Shown here: positions 25,363 through 37,619 of the stretch, in pieces
How the letters are laid out: each line of letters begins with the position of its first letter
Numbering within the stretch: the first letter of the stretch is position 1
Assembly: GCA_037074705.1 (NCBI GenBank)
Contig: CM073591.1
Coordinates: 77,234,532 to 77,298,531 of the forward strand
Direction of reading: 5' to 3'
Source: Zhengitettix transpicula
Lineage: Eukaryota; Arthropoda; Insecta; Orthoptera; Tetrigidae
DNA: 64,000 bases
Position numbers and translations under genes: made by a program
The notes under the pieces: model-generated
Database searches by the model: none
Told to the model about the DNA's origin: nothing
What the model saw: the letters and a program-made list of their open reading frames with translations, nothing else

Positions 25363-28300
25363 TACAAAGTTCTGCCTGCGAACCTGTATCATCAACACAT
25401 GTCCGTATTCATCAATAAAATTGTTGATTCACCTGCTGTCTCTCGCTTACAGGGCATTCTAAATTACGTACTTTCGGTATGCTTCCAATGTGCTACGTTA
25501 TGCTTCGTAGTAAAATTTTTAAAGTTAAGTGTAATATTATTCCATTAAAAGTTTAAGTAATATCCTATATTTCCGAGTTTCTTCACACATTACCCCAAAA
25601 CATCGTTCACTGAAGGAATTCAACGATAAATTAGGAATTTAATTTAATCACATTTGATAGAGTAATACAATTCAATTTTGTAAGGAATCGCACACTTGCG
25701 ACGTTTATTGGATAGCTGTTAAGAAATTTAGAGAAATCACTTTTGTTCATAAATTCTTTACACAAAACTTTGTGGTGTGTATTTAATGATATTTGAATTT
25801 CAACCAATTCAATTGATAAAGAATGTAATCCTCGTTTCTAGCCGAGCAGTACAATTATTCGCTCCGTTTTATTAGTTAATAGTGAATTTTTTTATTCCAG
25901 TCGGATTTTTCCTTTGTAATTCAGTATTATAATCTCCGCAATCTTACGTATCCGTTACACTTATTGTAAATATGGTCACAATACATTATTCTAAGGCATC
26001 CTGGTGAATCCCAGAAATCAATGTTGCTGCCAGTAAACATTGAAATATTTTCGAAACTAGTCATAGAGGGAAATTCATAGAACAGAGTTGTTTTTTAGTC
26101 GTTGGGACAAATGAGGACGTATCATTGATATTTGCATGATACACTCCGGACTCACGCAGTCTCCTTAATATACGAGTACTTCTGCCCTATCATGGTAATC
26201 GGTTTCCAGAATCATTATGACCTCATGTTTTATGCATGGAAATGACACCATTTTTCATTGATTTGCTAAAGCAACTTTGAGCCAACAACATACCAGACTG
26301 TAAATTATGCTATGAATATGTATTACCCATTTCACTTATATAATTGGTGCAATAGACTCTCGTATTTTACTATTAGCAGTACCTCAATATTTTGAATGAT
26401 ACTAGGTGTTCATTTAAATATTATACGCACTGAGAGATTTAATCAAAAGCAAAATATAATACTAAAATTATATTTATAGTTCAATTGAAAGCAGAAAATG
26501 GAGCATCCACAAATGTATTCTACTTCAAATCGTTATTTCAGTGGACAAATGGGAAAATGATATCCCATAATCTCTGAAATAGAATGTCTCAAAATCAAGC
26601 AGTAAACTCTAAAATAGATTTTTGTACTTATGCTTTTCTTCGTTCCGTCCTAATAGAGTAATTATCTAGTTCTTCTCTAAGAAATTCAATTGAAACCAAT
26701 TATCAACATTAACAAATTCACAATTATTAAAAACTTTACCTACCTTCATGTTTAAGTTCCCGCGTGTATCAAAGTTCTTCGACAAGTTTTCATGTCTTCA
26801 AAAACGTTTTTTCTTGAATGGAGGTAATATTCAGGCATATTAACATATGGTATAATTTTCCTGAGGTAATTCTTCTGGAAAAAATAAAACGTATATTATT
26901 CAAAATGTTGACCTCTAATTTCAATAAATTGTGCATTCATACTATTAGATGTCATTACATTTTTTCTGATAAACAATAACAATATTTTTACAACCAATTC
27001 AGATAAGCACTATTTTAAGACAAGAAACAAAAATGATTGATCCAAACGAGGAGAAATTCTGTCAATTTCGCAGAGAAGAGTTCAGTACAATTTTTAATAA
27101 CCTTCCATTTACAAAAGGAATAACCAAATTTTTGCTAAGCCTTCCCTTTCATATTAAAATAAACGTTCTGTGAATTATGTAATTTAAATTACATGGAGTA
27201 ATAAATAATAATTGTATCGTATTATTCCGTACAACTCTTGCTTCTCGATAGGGTCTATGAAATATGACGTAATATAATAAATAAATTATTAAGCACGTAA
27301 CTCTTCCTTCCAACCTGCTTCTGAAACGAGTCGTAAATTTACGACATTATGTCGAAAGGTGTCTTGCTGCCGTAAAACTTTTGTACTTCTTGTCGAAGAT
27401 TGTAGTTCAACTTCTCGCGAATCGTGGATTGAAATTCTTAACAGTGTCCCTCTGGAGAAGTGTGTAATATTTATTTAGACCTTTCAAAGAGACTCTTGAG
27501 TTGGAAAATTTCGTGTTTTACACATTATATGTATTAAAAGTAACAATGCACCTCCTGTAAACAGGTATGTTAAATCTAAATTCTCGGTCTCACCACCATA
27601 CTTTGTAATAAAGATTAATTAATTTCACATACACTTCACTCATAGAATCAATTAGAATTACCCGAAAGAACGTTTTCTTGAGCCTTAAACAAAACGAAAC
27701 GTCCGGCATTTTTAAATTCACATTTACTTAGTTTAAGTTCTTTTTTTAAGTTTGTATGTATAAAGGTCGTTCTCAACATTATTATTCATTTCCTTTATTG
27801 ATCGTATATAAGTCGATCATGAGTTATACCCAGAAAGTCGGCATATCAGTGTATCGGGCTGGACTATCACGCATGAGTCTGAACTGTCACGCCGTTTCCT
27901 TGAAAACGAAGTTTGTTTATTGTTGAAACATTCTGTTATCAATTGTTTCTCCGAATTTTAACACGCCGTATAATTTTTATCTCAGATATCACTTACATCG
28001 ACATGAATTACGCGATAAATGTTATCTGATATAAACTTGTATCAAATCAGAAAAACCGCGCATAACCAAGATGAATATTATATATAAATATATATAAAGA
28101 GTATTCATCATGTAATTCTAGTCCGAAACTTGCTTAGATGTAAACGTACAATTATTTATCATAAACGAAAGTAAAAGCTAATTAAGACAAGGCTACGGTC
28201 AGTCCGTATTTGAGATGTCCGTTGTCCGGTACGTAATTTTAATATCGTCCGTGTGAAGCGCTTCAGCTTTTCTTCTATACTTCATAGTTCCATTTGTGCG

Positions 28301-28390
28301 TTTTGGAGCTATATGCATGTAATCAGCAGCGACGTAAAACTGGTTTGATTTGTTTACTTAAAGTATTGTAAGTAGAGTATTAGATAGGGA
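25363..28390. other. AT-rich intergenic DNA, nothing recognised
   Basis: About 3 kb of AT-rich sequence with dense stops in all six frames. I see no conserved domain, repeat copy, RNA gene or convincing promoter. Confidence 0.5.
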
Positions 28391-28549
28391 CAACCTCATC
28401 AAGGTATATTATGGGTTAATTTATCCACATATAAGCTACGGTATTGAAATATTGGGTTGTGCTGCACAAAAAAGGCAATTATTTTGGAATGAAACGAAGA
28501 GAATCTTGTAGAACAACCTTTAGAGAAAACAATTTATTAACTGTATATG

Positions 28550-28571
28550 GAATATATATATATATATATAT

Positions 28572-28646
<75 letters not shown>

Positions 28647-28650
28647 TAGA
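28550..28650. repeat. Compound (TA)n-(TAGA)n microsatellite
   Basis: A TA run followed by about 18 tandem TAGA units (about 28573-28646), then TA again. It lies inside the LINE relic. Open frames here encode only repeated Ile-Tyr-Leu-Ser and are not genes. Confidence 0.97.
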
Positions 28651-28939
28651 TATATAATAACTATTGTAAAAAAGAACAAATCTCTCCCGGGTCAAAGTTT
28701 AATAAACCTTAGAAAAACTAGAGGGAATAATTATTTTAGAGTTAGGACGAATTTACAGAAAACGGAGACCCAATCCTCAAATTAATTCTATTATTTAAAA
28801 AACTGCCGCATCATATAAAATCATTACAGGGTGAAAAATTTAAAACTTGACTAAAACAATATCTAACTGAAAAAGTTATGTATGGTATAAAATATTTATA
28901 ATCGAATTAAAAATTATGTGTTATTGAATGTAAATTATG

Positions 28940-28941
<2 letters not shown>

Positions 28942-28985
<44 letters not shown>
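28942..28985. repeat. (TA)n microsatellite
   Basis: Uninterrupted TA tract of about 22 units within the 3' part of the LINE relic. Confidence 0.95.
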
Positions 28986-28988
<3 letters not shown>

Positions 28989-29476
28989 GACTGACTATTT
29001 CTAATATTGTATAAATACAATTCATGGAAAAATAAACTATTATTATCATTATCCTTTACTTGACATTAAGAGGAAACGAAAATGTTCATTATAAGTTCCT
29101 TACATTTTGTTAAAAACGGAACTAGGAACAGACATACAAAACTTTATTATTTTTTGCGATTTTGAGCAAGGCGGATACAAAAGAGTTCTATCACACTCTA
29201 GTACTATATTTTTTACTTTACTACCAGAAATTCACCAAATACTATAAATATTTTAAGGCTTGAAATCATATTTCTTATAACAACTTGAAAATGCATTACA
29301 AAATTGATAAAAACATTTTTTTCGTTAATCCGATAACACGCGGTTTTCCACACGGGACTCTACAAATATTCACCATAATAATTTAAAAAATATAAAAGTC
29401 CGAATAATAATACTTTACATAAATGATATAAATGAACAAAAAAACAAATTTATACCTCAGGTAACCAAATAGATAT

Positions 29477-29870
29477 ATGATAAACCTTCAAGAATCTGGT
29501 GAAGTCGATATGCAGCGATTCAAAACTGATAATTTTTTTTTCCATGGAAACTGCATTAAATATTTATATTTATGGGAAGATACCTTTGGTTTCAGAGGAT
29601 TAATTTTAACCAAAAAATTAATTTGGGGTGAAATAGAAGAAGACGCAATTTTTATAAATAGAGAACTTTCTAAAACAAATAAAATTAGTTTAGACGAACT
29701 TTTTGATTAAATAGTAAAACTAAATAAAATCAAAGAAATTACTAACTTAGAGGCGCTGAATTTAAATCACAAAATGTTCGCGATTTTACGGTCAACTCAC
29801 AATGAATGTGGAAATTTTATTAAATTAATCAAGTATGAATTTTTTTACCTGGGACATTGTCATAAATAAA
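29477..29870 (+). pseudogene. Probable hAT-family transposase relic (C-terminal part)
   Basis: The 77-codon frame (29477-29710) stops at LDELFD, and the same frame then reads on as VKLNKIKEI and HNECGNFIKLIKYEFF up to about 29868 with no further stop for about 50 codons. The order of features (F..NCIKYLYLWED, a W.E.E segment, INRELS..NKISLDELFD..VKLNKI, then a hydrophobic FIKLI.YEFF) resembles the region before the C-terminal dimerisation domain of arthropod hAT-like transposases. That domain normally follows with a V/ERIFS block, which I do not see. Assignment is from pattern memory only. An intact gene is excluded by the in-frame stop at 29708. Confidence 0.42.
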
Positions 29871-31754
29871 AATAAAATTTTGTATTATAAATAATATCTG
29901 GATAGCCAAAACGATTAGGATAAAAATTACGACTGTTAAAGCTTTGCTGATTGTAAAAATTAACACCGATGTGAATTGCGGCCAATTTTTCAATAAATTC
30001 AAAAACAATATCTCGTTCTAAAAACAAGTTACATCTACTAAAAAAGTGAAAGAACGGATCAGAAGCAATCAGCATAATAAGTATTTTCTCGTGTATTTTG
30101 TAACAAAATAAGTAGGTCTCTTAAATAATTATAAATATGTATTTTTATTTTTTTCATTTCCGTTAGGGGGTGGGATAATTTTCTTCCTAAAATTATGGTA
30201 ACCCTAATTACGGCTCTATTAAAATTATTCACACCTCACTTCTCTATTTCTACTTAGATCAAACAATTTTTTGAAAACAAGTCCGTACTTGATTGGAAGC
30301 GATTAAATATTTCATAGTATCCAGATTATACGGTTTGATTTTTGTATCCATCATCTCTAAAAACAGTCAACTCGCATTCAGAGGTTGTTGATTAAGACAA
30401 ATCCAGGTCGTATCTCATGATTTCTCGTAAAAAAAAGAAAGAAGAAGAGGTAAACCTACATATTTTATATTTTCTGGAAGTAAGTACCTTCATTTGTTGC
30501 AAAATGAGTCCGCGCGCAACCTATTACGCTGTGTTATTTGGTTCCATGGTTGATAAATCTACAAATACAAATTTACTTAAGAGTTATTTTTAATCCTCGA
30601 ATTTTAAATGTAATGTCGCAGGTGAATTTAGTTCCAAGTGTTCAACTGTTGGAAAAGATGTACGCAGAGAGAAGTGTACGAGAGAGAGTTGTAATGCATA
30701 TGCAAGTGGTAGTTGCTATGCGTCTAGACTTCGAAATGTACTCGCGTAATAAATGCAAAAAATACCAGTATTGCTTCTGAATCAAAGATGCTTTCGCACG
30801 CGGTAGACTAAACGACTATCCGATTGCCAGCTTAGCATGTTGCGATATTAATTCTTGAAAAGTTCATCATTATTACTGGTCTACGATTGGACGAACGAGT
30901 AGGTCCCGCAAGAGTGTTAATAACTAAAGTATGTATTTTCTAAATGTTCGGTCACAAGTAAAAAACACTGCAATGCCCATATAAAAACTTATAAAACTTA
31001 CTGCAACTTAAAACGTTATTTTTTTAATTAATTGCTCTAAAATTTTCCTCAAAAGGACGGTTTTAAAAAACAGTTCTACGCAACATGTTTCTTTTAATAA
31101 TAACCTTTTTAAAAACGACTATGTATCTTCTACGTACTTTCTTTTCCCTATTCTCATGCATCCTCAAATAAGTTTAAATACCCGACAGAGCAATGTACCA
31201 CGTTTATCCTTTTAAAACAGGATGGAATTTGATTTCTGTATCCTACATATCGATGACTATTGGTATAAATAGAGTATTATTATTTTATCATATTGATCGA
31301 GTTTCTGATCTACAAATTACTCTGCTCTCAAATCTAATGTTTCCAACCTAATCACTTAGTTTCACGTGTAAGAAATTTCATCAGTCTACATTATTGTCAT
31401 ACTAACGTCGTGCCTCACATTTCTTTAGTTATCAGTGCTCAATTTTGGAAAAAACCTGTTTTTTTCTATGAATGAATAATAGCAATAGCAAAGTCTATAA
31501 TTCATGGGAGAATATTACTCCCCGATGTTTTTATTTTTTTGTAATGTCTACTCTTTCCATGACTTTTTTTATTTCAATTGAAAAAATCCTCATATTCGTA
31601 TTCATGTACCGAGTAAAATTTATATTTGTTTGAATAATAACACATAAAATGTAAAAATTAAATGATACTAAATTTTGTTACTACTTTCATTTTAGGAACA
31701 TGGAGTTTGAATTTAATATTTAACTTAACCTGTCATTTATAATGTAATAAGTAA
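29871..31754. other. AT-rich intergenic DNA, nothing recognised
   Basis: An 80-codon open frame at 30538-30780 has no recognisable domain. Its first part is AT-rich and its second part (MYAERSVRERVV) is of unknown nature. Nothing else supported. Confidence 0.4.
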
Positions 31755-32015
31755 ACAGCGAAACGGCCAATTTGGCAGAAATTTAAAGTTATATTATTCA
31801 ACTAAAATAATTGCAATATTACGAAGTTTCTTTCACTATCTTCGGACCTCATCGGGTAATACACCCATTACACCAAATGTGTATTTTGACATCTAATTTT
31901 AACACACACATATATTTATTATACAAATTTTGATTATTTAGTTCTATTACCTGATGAAGCCACAATATTGAAATGTTTTTTTTTGTTTGTTTTCGTTGAT
32001 TAATGCAACCAGAGA
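31755..32015. repeat. Relic of a foldback repeat (tentative)
   Basis: GCGAAACGGCCAATTTGGCAG at the left recalls GGAAATGGCCAATTACGACAG of the foldback at 50354. AAGTTTCTTTCACTATC and CGGACCTC follow, then TTACCTGATGAAGCCACAA at the right. The latter blocks also occur in order at 586-790. The arms no longer pair well. Confidence 0.35.
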
Positions 32016-32679
32016 CGACTGGTGCATAATAAATTAATCTAGTAAGAGTTAATTTTTCTTAATGTTAAGAACCTAGATAATAATTGTGTGTTTTAACCGT
32101 ACGAATCTATGCTTCGATATCGAAGACTTTAAACTACCCGCCTTCCGGCGCACTCGTTCCTGCTTAAGCAGCCAATTGGCCATTCAGTGCTATTGCCGCG
32201 ACAGCACTAAAAAAACTGCCTCATTTTTGTGCAAAGAAATTGACAACCCTTGGCCTTCAAACAGAGCCGTGCTGTAAATAAAACAGAGAAGAGGCCGGAT
32301 CTGGTGGCATAAGCAAAGAAATCAAAATAAATTTGAACCATTCAGTATGGAAAAATATTATTTTAAAGTAGTTTATGTTTTCAAACCAAACTAATATTCG
32401 TACATTCCGGGAAATATTTAAAAATCACTATCAAAGGTTATTGTAAAGAAAAGAACATAATGCGAAAACATATAGCACGATCCTGCATAAAATATTGCCA
32501 TCATGCAATGTTCCGAAAATTAACTTTATTTGTTCGAAGGAAAAATATTTTCGTGTTAGAGATTGCGTCTCAACTTGGTGCTAAATTATTCCACTTTTAA
32601 AAATTAGACACTATAGGAAACTATGTAGACAGAATTAGAAATGTAGCATATTAAGGGGTCGGGTCAGAGTATTGGTAAC

Positions 32680-33150
32680 ACTTACTTTTTTAAACTTTAT
32701 TTACCTGGGTCTGCAAGTAATATGCAATTCACGGCTAGGATATAATAAGACGTCATAAGGCTAAGTGTATATCAATTTGGAGAGAGGGTTATGTGAAAAT
32801 ATTTCACACCTCTGGCTTATCACATTAGGTTCAGGTTGACAATTGTTTATGTAAGTCTTGTGGTAGCTTTGCGTTTAAGTCTTTTATGAGTGTGTTTTTT
32901 TTTGGTCCGAGGTTTAATTTCGTTGCACTTTTACACTTCACTATATTTTTGAAAAAGTTCCTGGTTAGTTTGTGGATACAGTCTGTTATTAGACAAACCT
33001 TTAACTCTTGATGTATTTGACTGTTTCGTATGAACCACGGGCTGTTAATTGCGATACGTAGCACTTTGTTCTGCGTTGTTTTTAAGTTTCTTGAGCGAAG
33101 TTGTAGGTGCGTTTCTCCAAGCTGGGCAGGCGTATATAAAGTATCCCAAG
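32680..33150 (-). pseudogene. Jockey-like LINE reverse-transcriptase C-terminus, frameshifted
   Basis: On the minus strand a frame from 33064 reads LRIAINSPWFIRNSQIHQEL, the hallmark C-terminal segment of jockey-clade elements (LR.A..APW.V.N...H.DL), followed by a short basic tail. About 80 bases upstream, in another frame, is YFIYACPAWRNAPTTSLKKL, the region just before it (Y....W......L..LQ..QNK.LR). A small indel in the A-rich run near 33085 separates the two frames. The 3' end, with AATAAAG and a short A-run, lies near 32685. It lies antisense and about 270 bp upstream of the KRTCAP2 start codon, so it may overlap that gene's promoter region. Confidence 0.65.
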
Positions 33151-33416
33151 TGGATAATTTTTGACCGTTTATTTCCTTGGTCTTAGGTCATGATTACAAT
33201 TGGGAACATGTATGTAGATTAATTTATGTTCATGTAGAAAACGTGGAATCTATAATCAAGATAATTGCGTCAATTTTTCAGCGGAATATCTTCATTCAGA
33301 TGTTAGTTGCATTGATATCTTGTTGTGCTAGTTCTTTGGTAGAATACGAAGTTTCGATGCCACTTGTCCACGTAATGCCTTCTGATAGTGGTAGTTGACG
33401 TTTATAACAAATCAGA

Positions 33417-33420
33417 ATGG
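33417..33420 (+). CDS. KRTCAP2: KRTCAP2 coding exon 1 (ATGG only)
   Basis: The start codon ATG plus one base is followed directly by the donor GTAAGA. It is inferred because exon 2 begins in phase 1 and needs a preceding G to encode Ala2, and this is the nearest upstream ATGG at a consensus donor. The 5' untranslated part of the exon extends leftward for an unknown length. Confidence 0.8.
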
Positions 33421-36400
33421 GTAAGAATTAATGTAAATAACTAATAACTTCATTTATTTATATACCGGACTAATTTAATTCAGAATATTTGGTATTTATC
33501 ATACGATTGAGTAAGTATCTTTATTATTAAAATACCGGCAAATGTTAATATGTATTGTATACAAGATATAATTGCTTGTTTACATTTCTATTAAACATAT
33601 GTTATGAAAAATTATTTCATTGTTTGTATTTTATCCTTACAGTGTGCTAGTCATTACATATTGTTTCTGACATACTATTTTATTGCTATTCCCATATATC
33701 GCCATGTATTGAACTAAATTTCTTATCATATGCCATTCACTGTATTTTAAAGTATTTAAATTTGATTTTCTTCTGATATCACGGTTATAGGTGCAGAAAT
33801 GTTGATACATCAAATTCTTTGTGAAAAATCCTAGTACTTATCATTCCTTTGAAACCCACATATGTACACTTTGCTTTCATCTAACTTATCTTTAATTTTG
33901 TGTTTTTTTTTTATTCATTCATGAATTTTATTAATTTTGTATTTTGTTAATTATAATGGTTATGTTTGTTGGGCATTATGTTAGGCCAATCCAGGGTAAG
34001 TTCATTGTTTTACATGTACTTTCATCATATTTTTTGGGCAGAGTGGGAGGTCATTGTCAGTATACTGAAAAAAATGTTTAAGATGACTGTATGATGTAAG
34101 TGTATATAATTAAAGAACAAAATGTTTCAGCTGTTTCTAGTGGAACATCATTTGCACTGGCTGCGCTGCTTACAGTCCTACTCTTTTCGGGTATGCAAAT
34201 GTATCGGCAGTGGCTTGGTTCATCACAGCTGCATACAATTCTAGGAGGCTACCTTGGATCAGTTCTGTTCCAGCTTGTGCTCATTGTATCCTTTGTCGAT
34301 ATTTTGACTGCTCAGCTTAATTTGTTTCTTAGTTTAAACATCAAATTTATATTTATTTTTATTATAATTCCAAACAACTAAAAGCCAAAATCAACTGTGA
34401 ATGTTGAGAAACTGGAGCATGTTTATGTGTCAAATTACAGCTTCTAAAGTTAGTAGAGTATTTAATAGCTAATTTATGTTAGATGCAATTATATGGTGTC
34501 ATTTAAAAAAAAAAAAAAAGCAGCCCAATTCTAATGCAACAGTATCTTTTTGGATTTTAAGTATTATAATCGTAATTTTGGGAAGCCTTAATTTTTTTTA
34601 ATTTAAATAGTTGTATCTAACAAATTAATCTTCTGTTCACACCAAATTTCATGTACAATCAATCCCATTGAAAAGGTTATAATGTATTTAAAACCAACAA
34701 AGCAGTTGTCATTGTTTCATGATAAAACTGCCAGTAACAGACAATTGAAACTGTATTCAATTAATTAATTATTAAAATTGTGACACGTTTTCATTCCTTG
34801 TGTGGACTGAAATATGCCACTATAAATAATAATAATATTTATTAATAATATTAATAAAAATACATTTTCAAGATGTCATTGTTATTAGTTGTTCAAATTA
34901 TTTTTAATGTTAATTTAATTTTTTTAACTAAGCCTATCTTCGTAAGTATATGTTTCCAGAAAAAAAATTATTTAACAAATTGACTTGTAAATGGTCAGAA
35001 AGTGCTTAAGGATGGCTGAAATTTTAATAGTTTCCATTTCTTTGATATTAGCCGAAATCTTTTAAAAACATGACAAAATGATAAAATATTTCAATGTTGG
35101 TATACCATCTAAAAATCCTCAAGCTGTAGCTGCAAATTCGGAAAGCTTTCAAGGACCACTACATTTAGTACTCAGCATTTAGATTATAAATACAAGAATT
35201 ATATTGTCCTTAATTTGGCATTAGGCTGTTGGAAACTTGGAGACCACACTTTTTGGCAAAGCATTTCAAACAAAGTTGTTTCCAGAAGGTAAGACTTTAT
35301 TTTTTTTAAAAAATACCATTACAGTATTAAACTGCCACTATGGTCTTTATATGTAACACTTGCTAATGCACATGAATTGAAAGTGATTTTCACTTCGAAA
35401 ATATTTTCAATCGTAAATTGAAGTGGAATACTTGTTAAATGTTTTCTGATCGGTATCCATGTCATGTAAGACAATTCATCATTTTGTTCCATTCATTTGT
35501 TTCGTAACTACTGAACCAAGTGATAAATAATTCGTGTTCATAGAGTAATGTCCAAAATACCACTTATTTAATAATACTAAATATATGTATAAGCAATATT
35601 ACCAATTTCCTTTTAAAGATGTAATGCTATACTAGAGAATTCCTATAAATTGAAAATAAGAGGTTATTGTATAGTTTATTACACCTCATGATAACATTTT
35701 ACCAGCATTACTGATTGTACAACAACCGACAAGACACAATATCAGAAGTCGCCCTCAGCCCATTTTGTTTGCAGACCATAAACCGGGAGATTTGAAATCA
35801 ATTCCATCTTCTAACTTATTTTGCATCCAAATGGAATGTTTCTGGACATAGGTTCCTTGTCAAACCTTTATCTGCTAAGTCCCCTTTACAAGCCCTTTGA
35901 AGTTTCTAATAGAAATTCAAAAACACCCTATATACTGAAAAAATCCATACCATTGTATATCTTTCCTCTTGAACAATATTAAAAACAGGATTGACCTGCT
36001 TAAGCTATTTCTATTTGAAGCTTGATTAAATTATCTCATTTCAGTGAAATCAGTATTCCCATAATCACATTTTCATTGGTTTTGTTGCAGTTGTGCTCTG
36101 CCTTGTTGCAGCTCTGTTTGCTTCAGGAATGGTACATCGAGTCTGTACTACTACTTGGTGAGTATTTCCGATAATACCGGTATTATACAAAGAACAAAAT
36201 AACCTACAATTAGTACATCAGATTTTTTTATAGTAACAGGCTACATTAGGGTTATCCACATGGTGGCAACTCCCCTTTAATAGTATAGGAAAGGATTTGA
36301 AAGGCAGGAAACAGAAGAGAAACCAAGAGTTAATTTGGTTGCTATAGTTTAAGGATCCTACATGGATTTCACCTAAAAATGATGTGGGACAAGCCCTAGA

Positions 36401-37559
36401 AAACCTTCATCAGGTAGGCCTGGCAATTGGTACTTGCCCCATGCACTTCCAATGGTGGAAAAGAGTTTTTCTATGGGAATGCAGCATTCCCTTCTCTGTG
36501 CCTCAACAAGTATAGGAGGCAGCTGGACGACCGTTGTAATAGGAACAGGGAACAACTCTTACTGTATGCCCAAGGTCTGTGACCCATGAAATTACACCTC
36601 TCAAAACAGGCCAGGGTGCCTCGACTTGTGGGAACTTTACTTTAAAAACGGAGAGAGAAGGCAACCCTGAAAGAAGCCATCTCCAGAAAGAGAGAGCTGA
36701 GAAGAGCTTCCACATGTCTCATGTTTACATCATGATTTGTTTTAATTATGGTTATATTTTAGTCATTCCCTGTTTATTCTGGCAGTTGAGTCCAATCTGA
36801 TATTGAATTATAAATAGCTTAAAAATATTTTAAAGTATGGTATTCATTTGTGAGAAGTAACTTGGAAGTAGATCTTAATTTAGGTCTTGTTTCATAGAAC
36901 TCCATCAAGATGTTGGTTTTCAAAAGTATCAAATAAATCTTTGTAAATAAATTATAATACCTTTTAATAATTGATTATACTTTATAAATTAAGTTACTAT
37001 CTTTGGTATGTGTTATAATGTTAGCTATAATATTATTTAATTTATTAGGAGTGACTATGCAAAGATTTGGTTAGTTCCTTTTTGAATTTATTTTATCATT
37101 TTTTGGACTCATTTTCTTGGAATTGGTATTTTTCTCTTGTTTGTGAGAGTTTTTTCTTTGATCAGAATTGGGCACATTTGAATTGGTTGTGAATAGGTAA
37201 CTGTTATCCCAAATGACATTATTTATGTACTGGTATGCAAGAGTAATAATTCCCACTATTTCAAAATAATATTTTGATTCTACTTCACAATTTCAGTGTC
37301 ACAACTTTTGTTTAAAATTTCACTATACAGCAAATGACCAAGTACATCATTGTCTACTTCTTATATAATATAACTAACTTATGTAGTATATATAAATTTA
37401 TGTGTAACGAACCAAAAGTGTCCATTATTTAAAAAATACATACTTAATTTCAGCTTTGTGTTCTCAATGGTGGCATTGTACTACATGAACAGGATCTCTC
37501 AACAAACCCATACTGCACCAGCACCTGTACCAGTTGTCACTTCTAAGAAGAAGAAGTAA
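33417..37559 (+). CDS. KRTCAP2: Keratinocyte-associated protein 2 (oligosaccharyltransferase accessory subunit KCP2), five coding exons
   Basis: Joined exons 33417-33420, 34131-34285, 35225-35288, 36091-36157 and 37454-37559 give one 131-residue frame; the vertebrate protein is about 136. The family role is as a small ER membrane subunit of the STT3A-type oligosaccharyltransferase complex, aiding co-translational N-glycosylation. The sequence shows a short N-terminus (MAVSSGTSFALAALLT), the conserved FSGMQMYRQWL segment, a second hydrophobic stretch (GGYLGSVLFQLVLIAVGNLE), the family block LFGKAFQTKLFPE, a third stretch around LVAALFASGMVHRVCTTTC, a fourth around FSMVALYYMNRIS, and a C-terminus ending in four lysines, compatible with a dilysine ER-retrieval signal. 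All four introns are GT-AG and every junction keeps frame. A family A repeat lies antisense in the last intron. Confidence 0.93.
34131..34285 (+). CDS. KRTCAP2: KRTCAP2 coding exon 2
   Basis: Acceptor TTTCAG precedes 34131 and donor GTATCC follows 34285; the exon ends in phase 0. It encodes residues 2-53, which include the first two hydrophobic segments and the conserved GMQMY motif. Confidence 0.92.
35225..35288 (+). CDS. KRTCAP2: KRTCAP2 coding exon 3
   Basis: Acceptor TTAG and donor GTAAGA. It encodes AVGNLETTLFGKAFQTKLFP and E, the most conserved block of the family, and ends in phase 1. Confidence 0.93.
36091..36157 (+). CDS. KRTCAP2: KRTCAP2 coding exon 4
   Basis: Acceptor TTGCAG and donor GTGAGT. 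It encodes the third hydrophobic segment with ASGMVHRVC. It ends in phase 2 within the codon of the second Cys, completed by the first base of exon 5. Confidence 0.93.
36223..36690 (-). repeat. Interspersed repeat family A inside KRTCAP2 intron 4
   Basis: Starts with a T-run (complement of the A tail), then TAGTAACAGGCTACATTAGGG and TTATCCACATGGTGGCAACTC. It ends near AGCCATCTCC. Internally it has more substitutions than the copies at 43951 and 57 kb. It lies antisense to the host gene and leaves the flanking splice sites intact. Confidence 0.75.
37454..37559 (+). CDS. KRTCAP2: KRTCAP2 coding exon 5 (terminal)
   Basis: Acceptor TTTCAG. It encodes the last hydrophobic segment (FVFSMVALYYMNRIS), a Pro/Ala-rich linker and the KKKK tail, with stop TAA at 37557-37559. 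Confidence 0.93.
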
Positions 37560-37582
37560 TTTCATTTTTGTACTTCATTTTA

Positions 37583-37588
37583 AATAAA
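37583..37588 (+). terminator. KRTCAP2: KRTCAP2 polyadenylation signal
   Basis: AATAAA 24 bases after the stop codon. It implies a very short 3' untranslated region, with cleavage near 37600-37620. Confidence 0.75.
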
Positions 37589-37619
37589 TGTGGAAAAATG
37601 AAGTTTTCTTTTGCCTTAT

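Larger units (their letters stand above)
28391..29052 (+). pseudogene. Non-LTR retrotransposon (LINE) reverse-transcriptase 3' end, decayed
   Basis: In one frame from about 28392 the translation reads YYGLIYPHISYGIEILGCAA, the conserved C-terminal block of LINE reverse transcriptases (usually Y..LI...L.YGI..WG). The frame is then broken by stops and by inserted TA and GATA microsatellites (28550-28650). Near 28790-28870 a second block reads LFKKLPHHIKSLQG then KFKT, stop, LKQYL, matching the usual final motif (N.LP..I......FK..LK..L) of jockey/CR1-like elements. It ends with AATAAACTATTATTATCATTAT, a typical simple-repeat LINE tail. The endonuclease and most of the RT are missing (5' truncation). 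Confidence 0.65.

Noticed and set aside
28479..28679. Open frame with repeated Ile-Tyr-Leu-Ser
   Set aside because: It is only the translation of the TA/TAGA microsatellite.
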